A stretch of 64,000 nt of DNA from Nonomuraea candida. GTDB taxonomy: Bacteria; Actinomycetota; Actinomycetes; Streptosporangiales; Streptosporangiaceae. The notes beneath the pieces are model-generated. The model ran no database searches, was not told the origin of the DNA, and worked only from the letters and a program-made list of their open reading frames with translations. The stretch lies in NCBI RefSeq assembly GCF_000725485.1, contig NZ_JOAG01000003.1, positions 62,001 through 126,000 of the forward strand, in the 5' to 3' direction. Numbering within the stretch: position 1 is the stretch's first letter; every line of letters starts with the position of its first letter. Position numbers and translations under genes: made by a program. Of this stretch, positions 6,273-17,125 are shown piece by piece.

Positions 6273-9143
6273 GTGAAGCGCCTTTGCAGCGCCCTGACAT
6301 CCGTCCTGCTCGTCATCGCCGGGCTGATCGCCGCCCCGGCCGCCGCAGCCCGCGCGTTACCGGGCTTGTTCCAGAAACAGATCGTCTTCAGCGGCCTCAA
6401 CCACCCCTCCAACCTGGAGTTCTCCCCCGACGGCCGGGTGTTCGTCGCCGAGAAGAGCGGCCTGATCAAGGTCTTCGACTCGCTCGCGGACACCACTCCC
6501 ACCGTCTACGCCGACCTGCGCACCCAGGTGCACAACTTCTGGGACCGCGGCCTGCTCGGCCTCGCCCTGCACCCCGACTTCCCCGCCGACCCGCGTATGT
6601 ACGTCCTGTACGCCTACGACGCCGTCCCCGGCGGTACCGCGCCGCGCTGGGGCACCCCGGGCGGCACCGACGACCCCTGCCCCACCCCGCCCGGCGCGAC
6701 CGGCGACGGCTGCCTGGTCACCGGCCGCCTCTCGGTGATCTCCCCGACCGGCGCGGAGACGCCGCTGATCACCGACTGGTGCCAGCAACATCCCAGCCAC
6801 TCGGTCGGCGACCTGCAGTTCGGCCCCGACGGCGCCCTCTACGCCTCCGGCGGCGACGGCGCCAGCTTCAACTTCGCCGACTACGGCCAGGACAACCTGC
6901 CCGCCTCCGACATCACCCCCGACAACCCCTGCGGCGACCCGCCGTCGCCGGTCGGCACCGCCCTCACCCCGCCCACCGCCGAGGGCGGCGCGCTGCGCTC
7001 CCAGGACGTGCGCACCGCCGGCGACCCGGCGGGCCTGGCCGGCACCATCATCCGGATAGACCCGGACACGGGGGCCCCCGCCGCCGGCAACCCCAACGCG
7101 GGCAGCGCCGACGCCAACGTGGCCCGCATCGTCGCCCACGGCCTGCGCAACCCGTTCCGCATCACCAACCGCCCCGGCACGGACGAGATCTGGTCGGGCG
7201 AGGTCGGCTGGAGCGCCTTCGAGGAGATCAACCGCGTCGCCTCGCCCACCACGGCGGTGCCCAACTTCGGCTGGCCCTGCTACGAGGGCGCCGGCCGCCA
7301 GGCGGGCTACGACAACCTCAACCTGACCCTCTGCGAGAGCCTGTACACGGCCGGGACCACCGCGCACTCCGTCCCGTACTTCGCCTGGAACCACAACTCC
7401 AGGCCCGCCCCGAACGACCCCTGCCCGACCGGCGGCTCCTCCTCCAGTGGCGTCGCCTTCTACGAGGGCGGCCGCTACCCGGACGCCTACGACGGGGCGC
7501 TGTTCTTCTCCGACTACAGCCGCTCGTGCGTGTGGGTCATGCTCAAGGGCGCCAACGGTCTGCCCGACCCGGCCACGGTGGCGAACTTCGACTCCGGCAT
7601 CCCCGCCGTCGAACTGGAGACCGGCCCCGGCGGCGACCTGTTCGCGGTCGACTACGCGGGCGGCACCATCGTGCGCTACATCTACGACAACACGCCTCCC
7701 TCGGCGGTCGTCAGCGCCTCGCCGACCTCCGGCGCGGCCCCGCTGACGGTGAACTTCTCCGCCGCGGGCTCCACCGACGCCGACGGCGACCCCATCACCT
7801 ACGCCTGGGACCTCGACGGCGACGGCGAACTCGACGACTCCACCTCGGCCACGCCGTCCCACACCTACACGCAGCCCGGCTCGCCGGTGGTGCGGCTGCG
7901 GGTCAGCGACGACCGCGGCGGCCAGGACGACGCGACGGTCACGGTCAACGTGGCCAACACCGCGCCGCAGGCCACGATCACCGCGCCGACGTCCACCACC
8001 ACGTGGGCGGTCGGCCAGTCCATCTCCTTCTCCGGCACCGCCACCGACGCCCAGGACGGCACCATCCCCGGTTCCCGCATGCGCTGGGCGCTGATCATGC
8101 ACCACTGCCCCAGCACCTGCCACGAGCACGAGATCACCACCTTCACCGGCACGTCCGGGACCTTCCAGGCGCCCGACCACGAATACCCCTCGCACCTGGA
8201 GCTGCGGCTGACCGCCACCGACGCGCACGGCCTCACCGACACCGAGAGCGTGCTGCTGCAGCCGAGAACGGTGCAGCTCACCTTCGCCTCCGCGCCGGCG
8301 GGCCTGCGGCTGGGCTTCAACGGTGAGCAGGTGGCCACGCCGTTCACCCGGACGGTGATCGTCGGGTCGAGCAACTCGGTCTCCGCGCCGTCGCCGCAGG
8401 ACTCCGGCGGCCAGAGTCACGCCTTCGCGTCCTGGTCCGACGGCGGGGCCGCCTCCCACCAGGTGGTGGCGCCCGCGACGGCCACGACGTACACGGCCAC
8501 GTACACGCCGGTGCCGCCCGCGACGGGGCTGGTGGCCGCGTACGGGATGAACGAGGGCTCGGGCGGCTCGGTCACCGACTCCTCCGGCAACGGCAACACC
8601 GGCACCGTCACCGGCGCGAGCCGGACGTCGAGCGGCAGGTACGGCGGCGCCCTGTCCTTCAACGGCCTGCTCAGCTGGGTCGACGTGCCCGATTCCGCCG
8701 CTCTGCGGCTGACGACCGGGATGACGCTGGAGGCGTGGGTGCGGCCGTCGAGCGTCAGCGGGTGGCGTACCGTGATCATGAAGCGGCACTCGGGCGGCCT
8801 GGCCTACGCCCTGTCGGCCGGCGCCCCCGACCAGCTCCCGCACGTCCGCGTGCACACCTCCGCGCAGTCCGACCTGCCCGGCCCGGCCGCGCTCCCGGTC
8901 AACACGTGGTCCCACCTGGCGGCCACGTACGACGGGGCGGTCCTGCGGCTGTACGTCAACGGCGCGCAGGTGGCGCAGCAGGCCGTCACGGGCGCGCTCC
9001 GCACGGACGGCGCGTCGTTGCGGATCGGCGGCAACGGCCTGCTCAACCAGGTCTTCAGCGGCCAGATCGACGAGGTCCGCGTCTATGACAGGGCCCTGAC
9101 CCCGGCCCAGATCCAGACCGACATGAACACCCCGGTGGGCTGA
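6273..9143 (+). CDS. Secreted PQQ-dependent glucose/sorbosone dehydrogenase-like protein with PKD and LamG domains
   Basis: The protein has 956 residues from GTG 6273. Residues 1-27 are a Sec signal peptide (KRLCSALTSVLLVIAGLIAA then PAAAA). Residues 37-470 are a glucose/sorbosone dehydrogenase beta-propeller, starting GLNHPSNLEFSPDGRVFVAE and containing LGLALHPDFPADPRMYVLYA, HSVGDLQFGPDGALYASGGD and HGLRNPFRI. These families oxidise sugars with PQQ and pass electrons to the membrane chain. A PKD domain follows at about 478-562 (PLTVNFSAAGSTDADGDPIT), then a second Ig-like module and, from about 750, a LamG/concanavalin-type domain ending in VYDRALTPAQIQTDM. The tail domains suggest attachment to polysaccharide. 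Convergent with the TauE gene, 1 base apart. Confidence 0.9.
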   Translation: MKRLCSALTSVLLVIAGLIAAPAAAARALPGLFQKQIVFSGLNHPSNLEFSPDGRVFVAEKSGLIKVFDSLADTTPTVYADLRTQVHNFWDRGLLGLALHPDFPADPRMYVLYAYDAVPGGTAPRWGTPGGTDDPCPTPPGATGDGCLVTGRLSVISPTGAETPLITDWCQQHPSHSVGDLQFGPDGALYASGGDGASFNFADYGQDNLPASDITPDNPCGDPPSPVGTALTPPTAEGGALRSQDVRTAGDPAGLAGTIIRIDPDTGAPAAGNPNAGSADANVARIVAHGLRNPFRITNRPGTDEIWSGEVGWSAFEEINRVASPTTAVPNFGWPCYEGAGRQAGYDNLNLTLCESLYTAGTTAHSVPYFAWNHNSRPAPNDPCPTGGSSSSGVAFYEGGRYPDAYDGALFFSDYSRSCVWVMLKGANGLPDPATVANFDSGIPAVELETGPGGDLFAVDYAGGTIVRYIYDNTPPSAVVSASPTSGAAPLTVNFSAAGSTDADGDPITYAWDLDGDGELDDSTSATPSHTYTQPGSPVVRLRVSDDRGGQDDATVTVNVANTAPQATITAPTSTTTWAVGQSISFSGTATDAQDGTIPGSRMRWALIMHHCPSTCHEHEITTFTGTSGTFQAPDHEYPSHLELRLTATDAHGLTDTESVLLQPRTVQLTFASAPAGLRLGFNGEQVATPFTRTVIVGSSNSVSAPSPQDSGGQSHAFASWSDGGAASHQVVAPATATTYTATYTPVPPATGLVAAYGMNEGSGGSVTDSSGNGNTGTVTGASRTSSGRYGGALSFNGLLSWVDVPDSAALRLTTGMTLEAWVRPSSVSGWRTVIMKRHSGGLAYALSAGAPDQLPHVRVHTSAQSDLPGPAALPVNTWSHLAATYDGAVLRLYVNGAQVAQQAVTGALRTDGASLRIGGNGLLNQVFSGQIDEVRVYDRALTPAQIQTDMNTPVG

Positions 9144-9144
9144 G

Positions 9145-9885
9145 TCAGGCGCCGGCCACGGCGGTGAGCGCGTTCTGCAGGATCAGCGCCACCGCCGAGG
9201 CCGCCGCCACGCACAGCACCGCCACCCGCACCTTGCCCCCGTCGAGGTAGCGCCGCAGCGGCCCCGACACCAGGAACCCCAGCACCATGGGCACGATCAG
9301 CGCGGCCCCGGTCAGCAGCGCCCGCGCGGGCAGCTCCCCCACGACCCGGAGGATGACCAGCGACTGCGCGGCGCTCAGGAAGAAGAACATCGCCAGCGTG
9401 GCCCGGATCTGCGGCCCCTTGGCGTTCTGGTAGACGAGCGCGATGGGCGGCCCGCCGATGCCCGTGGCGGTGCCGGTGATCCCCGAGACGAACCCGGCCG
9501 AGGTGATCGTGTAGCCGTTGCGTGGCACGCTCAGCGCCCGGGCCGTCAGCGCCACGGCGATCAGCACCATCACCGCCACGAGTATGCCGCGTGCGTAGAT
9601 GGAAAAGTAGACAACGACGACTGCGCCGATGGCGCTCCCGGGCAGCCTGCCGAGCACCGCGAACCCGAGCCCCGGCCAGTCCACCCTGCGCCACTCCCTG
9701 GCCAGCGTGAACAGCGGCAGGGTCAGGTTGACGACCTGGATGGCGCCGGGCATGAGGTCGGGGGCCAGCATGGTGAGCAGGGGCGCCGCGACCAGCCCCA
9801 GCCCGAACCCCACAGCACCCTGGACGACCGCCCCCGCGAAAACCGCCAAACTGCCAAATATAAGCACCAATGCCACATCGGTCAC
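9145..9885 (-). CDS. TauE/SafE-family membrane permease (sulfite/organosulfonate exporter type)
   Basis: The 246-residue protein has about eight membrane segments and the family's repeated halves: N-terminal FAGAVVQGAVGFGLGLVAAP and, in the second half, FVSGITGTATGIGGPPIALV. The two Gly/Pro-rich loops are the TauE/SafE signature. Members export small anions such as sulfite, sulfoacetate or thiosulfate intermediates; the substrate here cannot be told. The start is GTG (9885). No sulfur genes are adjacent. Confidence 0.9.
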   Translation of the reverse strand: MTDVALVLIFGSLAVFAGAVVQGAVGFGLGLVAAPLLTMLAPDLMPGAIQVVNLTLPLFTLAREWRRVDWPGLGFAVLGRLPGSAIGAVVVVYFSIYARGILVAVMVLIAVALTARALSVPRNGYTITSAGFVSGITGTATGIGGPPIALVYQNAKGPQIRATLAMFFFLSAAQSLVILRVVGELPARALLTGAALIVPMVLGFLVSGPLRRYLDGGKVRVAVLCVAAASAVALILQNALTAVAGA

Positions 9886-9972
9886 GCAGAAGAGTCAATC
9901 ATCTTTACGCTCTGTTGCCATAAGTGCTGCGAGAGTAACGAGGCTCCTCTAGTATCTGTCGCGACGCCCACA

Positions 9973-9985
9973 TAGCCTGTCGAGT
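9973..9985 (+). promoter_or_regulatory. -10-like TAGCCT seven bases before the antitoxin ATG (leaderless candidate)
   Basis: TAGCCT (9973-9978) and a 7-base spacer lead directly to ATG 9986, with no ribosome-binding site. This is the arrangement of leaderless mRNAs in actinobacteria. The region 9886-9985 is AT-richer than its surroundings. Confidence 0.4.
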
Positions 9986-10294
9986 ATGAGCCCGAAGCAT
10001 AATGCGGCGACGACGATCCGTGTGAGCGTCAAAACGAGAGACCGTCTAGCGAAGATCGCCCGCCAGGAGGGCCGAAGCATGACCGAGGTGCTCAACGACG
10101 CCATCACCGACTACGAGCAGAAGCTGTTCTGGGAGACCCTCAACGAGCAGATCGAGCGGACCCAGCGCGAAGATCCGGAGAGCCGGGCCGACTACCTGGC
10201 CGAGCGCGAGCTCGTGCTGGGCACGAAGCCGCGCACCCGGCACATCGCTCCCGAATGGGAGGGTCTGATCACATTTCCCAAGGAGAAAGAGTGA
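9986..10294 (+). CDS. Antitoxin of a MazEF-type pair (ribbon-helix-helix N-terminus)
   Basis: The 102-residue acidic protein starts with a ribbon-helix-helix-like segment (TTIRVSVKTRDRLAKIARQE then GRSMTEVLNDAITDYEQ), the DNA-binding and dimerisation part of CopG/MetJ-type antitoxins. A charged, probably disordered C-terminal half (TQREDPESRADYLAERE) follows, which would bind the toxin. The stop overlaps the GTG start of the MazF gene by 4 bases. As in other type II systems it should neutralise the toxin and repress its own promoter. Confidence 0.85.
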   Translation: MSPKHNAATTIRVSVKTRDRLAKIARQEGRSMTEVLNDAITDYEQKLFWETLNEQIERTQREDPESRADYLAERELVLGTKPRTRHIAPEWEGLITFPKEKE

Positions 10295-10623
10295 AACTAG
10301 CCCAGGGTGATATCTGGTTCACCCAATTCGGCCGGCCGACCGGTCGCGAGCAGGGTTTCGACCGCCCTGCTCTGATCATCAGCAACAACGACCTCAACCG
10401 CTCACGGCTGGACATCGTCTTCGCGGTGCCCTTGACCACCCGTGAACGCGGCTACATGACCCATGTCCGCATCGACCGCGACAACACCGGGCTGGCCAAG
10501 ACCAGTTGGGCGATGGTGGAGCAGATGCGCGCCCTCTCGCCCGACCGCTTCGAGTTCTACGTCGGCAGCGCACCCGACGAGGTGGTCGCCGAGGCGGTCA
10601 CCGTGCTGAGACGGATGCTCTGA
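10291..10623 (+). CDS. MazF/PemK-family mRNA interferase toxin
   Basis: The 110-residue protein has the MazF fold signature: QGDIWFTQFGRPTG, then RPALIISNNDLNRSRLDIVF, VPLTT, and TSWAMVEQMRALSPDRF near the end. MazF toxins are ribosome-independent, sequence-specific endoribonucleases that act as homodimers. GTG 10291 is chosen for its 4-base overlap with the antitoxin stop and the AAGGAG at 10280-10285. Two hairpins follow at once. Confidence 0.9.
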   Translation: MKLAQGDIWFTQFGRPTGREQGFDRPALIISNNDLNRSRLDIVFAVPLTTRERGYMTHVRIDRDNTGLAKTSWAMVEQMRALSPDRFEFYVGSAPDEVVAEAVTVLRRML

Positions 10624-10632
10624 GGTTTGCCG

Positions 10633-10677
10633 CCCGGCGAAGTAGCAGTTCGCCGGGTGGCACCTTTCATCGTGCCA
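10633..10677 (+). terminator. Two consecutive hairpins after the mazF-type gene
   Basis: The first is CCCGGCGAA-(7)-TTCGCCGGG (10633-10657), starting 10 bases after the toxin stop. The second is TGGCAC-(8)-GTGCCA (10658-10677). There is no T tract, as is usual in high-GC actinobacteria. Confidence 0.65.
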
Positions 10678-10704
10678 CACGCGTGGCGGCTCTATGCTGC
10701 CGAC

Positions 10705-11517
10705 GTGCCAATCTCACCCCTCGGCCTCGCCACGCTCCTCGCCACCGCACCCCTCTCCCCCGCGACCACGACCGCGACCGTGCCCACGAGCATGCCCACG
10801 ACCACGAGCATGCCCACGACCACGGCCGCGCCCGTCACCGATCCGTTTCCGGAGCGGGCGGGCAGGCTCGGGGGCACCTCGTGCCCCGAGACGCCGCTGA
10901 TCGCCGGGGGCATCCCGCGCGGCCGCGAATACCTCCAGCATGCCGTGAAATGCCTGGACCAGGCGTGGGGCGCCTACTTCGGCACGGCGGGGCTGCGGTT
11001 CGGCAAGCCGGGCGCCCGCTTCTTCGAGGAGTCGCGGGGCAGCGTCTGCGGGGTGCCGCTGGAGAGCGTGGACGCGCTCTACTGCCACCGTGACCGGACG
11101 CTGGTGTTCACGCTGACCGGCCGCTGGATCGAGAACAGGACCGACCTCTACCCGCTCAAGATCGCCGCCCACGAGTACGCCCACCACCTCCAGGCCCTCA
11201 CCGGCGTGCACCGGGCCTTCGCGGCGGCCCACCGGGCCGCGCCCCAGCGGCGCGCCGCCGAGCTGAAGCGCCGGTTCGAGCTGCAGGCCGACTGCCTGGC
11301 CGGGGTGTTCATGGGCAGCGTACGCGCCTCGCAGGCGCGCTCCGCGAGCGACTGGACCACCCTGTACGACGCCGTGCGCGCCGCCGGCGACGACGGCACG
11401 GAGCGCGTGAGCCACGGCAAGGGCGCCAACCGGGTCTCCTGGTTCAGGCGCGGGGCCACCACGCTCTCCCCCGCCGCCTGCGACACCTGGAGCGCGCCGC
11501 CCGCCAAGGTGTCATGA
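10705..11517 (+). CDS. Secreted neutral zinc metallopeptidase
   Basis: The catalytic motif HEYAHH (HExxH, in KIAAHEYAHHLQALTG) and the downstream third-ligand region FELQADCLAGVFMGSV (E..AD, as in YpfJ-type neutral zinc peptidases) are clear. The N-terminus is hydrophobic and followed by a Thr/Pro-rich linker (TVPTSMPTTTSMPTTTAAP), so it is exported or surface-attached. Conserved Cys residues near CPETPL, KCLDQAW, VCGVPL and LYCHRD fit the family. I prefer GTG 10705 (270 residues) because a TATGCT lies six bases before it, suggesting a leaderless message. The frame is open back to 10627, but that stretch contains the hairpins behind the toxin gene. Confidence 0.8.
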   Translation: MPISPLGLATLLATAPLSPATTTATVPTSMPTTTSMPTTTAAPVTDPFPERAGRLGGTSCPETPLIAGGIPRGREYLQHAVKCLDQAWGAYFGTAGLRFGKPGARFFEESRGSVCGVPLESVDALYCHRDRTLVFTLTGRWIENRTDLYPLKIAAHEYAHHLQALTGVHRAFAAAHRAAPQRRAAELKRRFELQADCLAGVFMGSVRASQARSASDWTTLYDAVRAAGDDGTERVSHGKGANRVSWFRRGATTLSPAACDTWSAPPAKVS

Positions 11518-11580
11518 CGGGTACGGGCGCCCCGGCGCGCCGTTCAGGTCACCGGCCGCCCCCCGAAGGACGCGGGGGCC

Positions 11581-11670
11581 GGGGACGAGCACGCCGCGGA
11601 CCAGCACGCCGGGGACCAGCATGCCGGGGACGAGCACGCCGCGGACCGGCATGCCGGGGACGAGCGTGCG
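11581..11670. repeat. Six tandem copies of a 15-bp unit in a gene-free stretch
   Basis: Variants of GGGGACGAGCACGCC repeat six times. The stretch 11518-11846 contains no convincing gene, only this minisatellite and the strong terminator at 11705-11742. Read on the minus strand the repeat would give an elastin-like VLVPG/VLVRG pentapeptide, but no start or ribosome-binding site supports translation. Confidence 0.75.
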
Positions 11671-11704
11671 CACAGGGACTGCCCCGCCACCCCTCGCATG
11701 GCGA

Positions 11705-11742
11705 AGAGCCGCCCCGCGGGGGGTGTCCCGCGGGGCGGCTCT
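11705..11742. terminator. Bidirectional terminator, perfect 16-bp stem
   Basis: AGAGCCGCCCCGCGGG (11705-11720), a 6-base loop and the exact complement (11727-11742) form a very stable hairpin between the convergent zinc peptidase (+) and aconitase (-) genes, 104 bases past the aconitase stop. Confidence 0.85.
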
Positions 11743-11846
11743 CAGGGTGTCGGGTGGTTCCCCCGATGCGGGGCGCGTGAGGATCACGCCCCAACCCCCG
11801 CGCTCCCGCCCGGCTCATGACCGGGCGGAGGCACGGGAAGAACTGG

Positions 11847-14576
<2,730 letters not shown>

Positions 14577-14645
14577 GATGATTCGCCTCCTCCATAGACA
14601 GGTGTTCAGACAGAATCCTGCCGCACTCCCTGACCGAACAACACG

Positions 14646-14664
14646 TTAGGTAACCCTAACCACC
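14646..14664. promoter_or_regulatory. Candidate iron box (IdeR/DtxR-like) in the aconitase leader
   Basis: TTAGGTAACCCTAACCACC matches the DtxR/IdeR consensus TTAGGTTAGCCTAACCTAA at 14 of 19 positions. It includes the perfect inverted core GTTAGG-TAAC-CCTAAC (14645-14660), 70 bases upstream of the acnA start. Iron control of an Fe-S enzyme is biologically sensible, but binding is not shown. Confidence 0.5.
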
Positions 14665-14680
14665 AGGCCCGCGGCGGATG

Positions 14681-14723
14681 TCTCGACGTCAAGATATATC
14701 CAGAGTATCTCGACATCAAGTTA
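14681..14723. promoter_or_regulatory. Two TCTCGA-type palindromes upstream of acnA (TamR-like sites)
   Basis: TCTCGACGTCAAGATA (14681-14696) and TATCTCGACATCAAGTTA (14706-14723) are near-identical imperfect palindromes whose centres are 27 bp apart. From memory they resemble the TCTTGA-nn-TCAAGA site of the Streptomyces MarR-type regulator TamR, reported upstream of aconitase and other TCA genes and responsive to citrate/trans-aconitate. I hold that comparison with moderate confidence. The second site touches the stop codon of the hydrolase gene at 14721. Confidence 0.5.
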
Positions 14724-15449
14724 AACCGGCGCCAGCCGCCAGAACAGCAGCCCGACGATCGCCACCGACAGGACCGGGGCCAGGATCTTCTGCTCGAACT
14801 TCCGGCCCGTCTTGATGCCGATCTTCCACGGCAGCACGAACTTGGCCCCCAGCGGCCAGAGCACCGGACAGCCCCGCTCGGTCATGCAGTCGCCGACGAC
14901 GTGGATGAAGGAGCCGAGCCCCACCGCCAGCCCCAGCCAGGCGTACCCCACGTCGAGGGACATGAAGACGGCGTACAGCCCCGCGGTCAGGCCGATGTTG
15001 ATCATGATGGATCCGGCCTTGTTGCCGGGGATGCCGATCCCGATGGCGCGCAGGGCGAGCCCGATGAGCAGCACGACCATGATGTCGCGCCCGATCGGAT
15101 AGGCGCCGGCCAGCCAGTGCGCGCCGAACCCGAGCGCCACCGCGAAGGCCAGCGAGTGCGTCGCGCCGCGGTGCCCGCCGCTGATCCAGGCCACGAACTT
15201 GCTCAGCGCCCACGTGACCGGCCCGAACGTCTGCGCGATCGTCGCGCTCGGATGGTCGAGGTCGGGCAGCATCGCGGCGCCCGCGCAGATGAGCGCCCCG
15301 GCGATCAGCTCGGCGGGACTGAGCGCGGTGGCCATGATCCCGGTGTCGACGAAGCGGGAGGACTCGTTCAGCAGCGGCAGTGCGGCCAGGGGCGGCGCCA
15401 GCCCCAGCCAGGCGATGGCCCCCGTCATCGCGTGCGTGTGCCCCATCAT
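14721..15449 (-). CDS. Membrane-bound metal-dependent hydrolase (YdjM/DUF457-like)
   Basis: The 242-residue protein has about five to six membrane segments and the family's His/Asp motifs: MGHTHAMTGA at the N-terminus, LPDLDHPSATIA near residue 65, HRGATHSLAFAVALGFGAHW near 95 and FIHVVGDCMTERGCPVLWPL toward the end. These residues probably bind a metal. Relatives are called LexA-regulated inner-membrane hydrolases, and the substrate is unknown. Start at 15449 (first of two adjacent ATGs; TAGGG upstream). Its stop abuts the acnA regulatory region, and read-through into acnA is possible. Confidence 0.88.
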   Translation of the reverse strand: MMGHTHAMTGAIAWLGLAPPLAALPLLNESSRFVDTGIMATALSPAELIAGALICAGAAMLPDLDHPSATIAQTFGPVTWALSKFVAWISGGHRGATHSLAFAVALGFGAHWLAGAYPIGRDIMVVLLIGLALRAIGIGIPGNKAGSIMINIGLTAGLYAVFMSLDVGYAWLGLAVGLGSFIHVVGDCMTERGCPVLWPLGAKFVLPWKIGIKTGRKFEQKILAPVLSVAIVGLLFWRLAPV

Positions 15450-15749
15450 GATCGGGACCCTACGGCAAAGAAGTCCTTTACGCGGGCAGGCATGCCGCGC
15501 GAAGACCCTCACGAACCCGGCGAAATCATCCGGAAACGCAGACGAGGTCGTCTCCGCGGCGACAGCACCCCCCAGCCCTGCCGACGCGGAACGACCTCGT
15601 CTGCTCTGTTCAACGCCACCTCTCCCGATCCTGTTCCCGGATTCCGCAACTTTTTCGTGATCTGGCTCACTCCTGTCAGAGGGTTGCTAACGGAACAGTA
15701 CCGATATATCTTTGACGCATCGAGAATAGATCACGATAGAGGAGGAAAA
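15450..15749. promoter_or_regulatory. 300-bp intergenic region with PadR-operator-like ACCGATATATC
   Basis: No gene is seen between the divergent hydrolase and PadR genes. ACCGATATATC (15700-15710) lies 40 bases before the PadR start in an AT-richer stretch that also holds TTGACG and GATCACGATAG. The same ACCGATATAT occurs upstream of the second PadR gene of the window (57661-57670). It is a plausible autoregulatory site. Confidence 0.45.
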
Positions 15750-16529
15750 ATGACTTCCCCCATCGCGGCAGGCGGACCCTGGCCCGGCGCACACGAGTAC
15801 AAGCGCGCGCTGCGCGAGGCGTTCCGTGCCATGAGCGAGACGTTCGAGCAGTTCGGCGGCCACCGGGGGCGCGGCGGCGGGCACGGTGGTGGGCACGGTG
15901 GTGGCCACGGCGGTGATCCCGGCGAGCCGGGCGGGCCGCACGACCGGCGGCACCGGGGCAGGAGGGGCGGGCCGCCCGGCCCGTTCCCGTTCGACTTCGG
16001 GCGGGGCGGCCCGTTCTCCGGCCCGGGCGGGCCGTGGGGCGGCCACCGCGGCTGGGGCGGCCGCGCCCGCAAGGCCAAGCGGGGCGACGTGCGCGCCGCG
16101 ATCCTGGCCCTGCTGTCGGAGGAGCCGCGCAACGGCTACCAGATCATCCAGGAGATCGCCGCGCGCAGCGAGGGCGGCTGGAAGCCCAGCCCCGGCGCCG
16201 TCTATCCGGCGCTCCAGCAGCTCAGCGACGAGGGCCTGGTGATCTCGGAGGAGAACGAGGGCCGCAAGACCTTCCGCCTCACCGACGAGGGCCGCGCCTA
16301 CGTCGAGTCGCACGCCGAGGAGGTCCGCGCCCCGTGGGACGAGATGCGGCCCGACATCGACGACAACACCGCCGACCTGTGGCACATCGCCCGCCAGTCG
16401 GCCTTCGCGATGATGCAGGTGCTCCAGACCGGCAACGACGCGCAGATCCGCGAGGCGCGCAAGGCTCTGGTGGAGACCCGCCGCAGGCTCTATCAGATCC
16501 TGGCCGACGACGAGCCGGGTGAGGAGTAG
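15750..16529 (+). CDS. PadR-family transcriptional regulator with Gly/His-rich N-terminal extension
   Basis: The protein has 259 residues from ATG 15750 (GAGGAGGAAAA just before). The PadR winged helix sits at about residues 110-190: RGDVRAAILALLSEEPRNGY, then GGWKPSPGAVYPALQQLSDE, GLVISEE and GRKTFRLTDEG. A C-terminal helical dimerisation part follows (about 195-259). The first 105 residues are an unusual low-complexity arm with a GGGHGGGHGGGHGG stretch and Gly/Pro/Arg repeats, which could bind metal or be disordered. The DUF1707 membrane protein follows 58 bases later and is a likely target or partner. Confidence 0.92.
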   Translation: MTSPIAAGGPWPGAHEYKRALREAFRAMSETFEQFGGHRGRGGGHGGGHGGGHGGDPGEPGGPHDRRHRGRRGGPPGPFPFDFGRGGPFSGPGGPWGGHRGWGGRARKAKRGDVRAAILALLSEEPRNGYQIIQEIAARSEGGWKPSPGAVYPALQQLSDEGLVISEENEGRKTFRLTDEGRAYVESHAEEVRAPWDEMRPDIDDNTADLWHIARQSAFAMMQVLQTGNDAQIREARKALVETRRRLYQILADDEPGEE

Positions 16530-16587
16530 CCAGAGATGACCGGCAGCGCACCGGATCGGCCGGTTCGGGGAGAGCGAGGAGCCTGAC

Positions 16588-17112
16588 ATGGACCGCAACG
16601 ATCTCCGCGTCGGCGACGCCGAGCGCGAGCAGACGATGGCCGCCCTGCGCGAGCACTTCGCGCAGGGCCGCCTGACCCACGAGGAGCTCGACGAGCGCCT
16701 CGACGCGGCGCTGGCCGCCCGGACGGCCGGTGACCTCGCCCGGGTGACGAACGACCTGCCCGGTCATCAGCCCGGTCATCAGCCGGCTCACCGGGAGCCC
16801 TTCTCCCCCTACGGGATGGACGACTGGCGGGCGGCGGTGCACGCCCACCGGCGGCAGGTGCAGTCGATGCGCGACCTGCGCCGGGACATGCGCGGGGACA
16901 TCCAGCGGGCCGCCTGGGCCGCCCGGCACGCGCACCTGCGGGGGCAGGCGGGGCGCCGGCGGGGGCCGCACCCGATCCTGCCCCTGCTGTTCGTGCTGAT
17001 GATGATCGGGCTGGTCATCGGCGGTTTCGGGGTCTTCAAGGTGCTGTTCGTGGTGTGGCTGGGGGCCATGCTGTTCAGCCTGGCCCGCCGGCGCCTGCAC
17101 CACCGCGGCTGA
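16588..17112 (+). CDS. DUF1707 (SHOCT-like) domain membrane protein
   Basis: The 174-residue protein starts with the DUF1707 motif (RNDLRVGDAEREQTMAALRE then HFAQGRLTHEELDERLDAAL), a short helical domain widespread in actinobacteria. A basic linker with PGHQPGHQP repeats and an Arg-rich segment follow, then two C-terminal membrane helices (ILPLLFVLMMIGLVIGG and VLFVVWLGAMLFSLA). The role is unknown; position suggests control by the preceding PadR. It converges with the ABC transporter operon, 13 bases apart. Confidence 0.85.
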   Translation: MDRNDLRVGDAEREQTMAALREHFAQGRLTHEELDERLDAALAARTAGDLARVTNDLPGHQPGHQPAHREPFSPYGMDDWRAAVHAHRRQVQSMRDLRRDMRGDIQRAAWAARHAHLRGQAGRRRGPHPILPLLFVLMMIGLVIGGFGVFKVLFVVWLGAMLFSLARRRLHHRG

Positions 17113-17125
17113 CGCTCCCGATCGT

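Noticed and set aside
6357..8915. 852-codon minus-strand frame opposite the sugar dehydrogenase gene
   Set aside because: Gly/Arg/Val-rich antisense shadow; the plus strand encodes a clear signal peptide and known domains.
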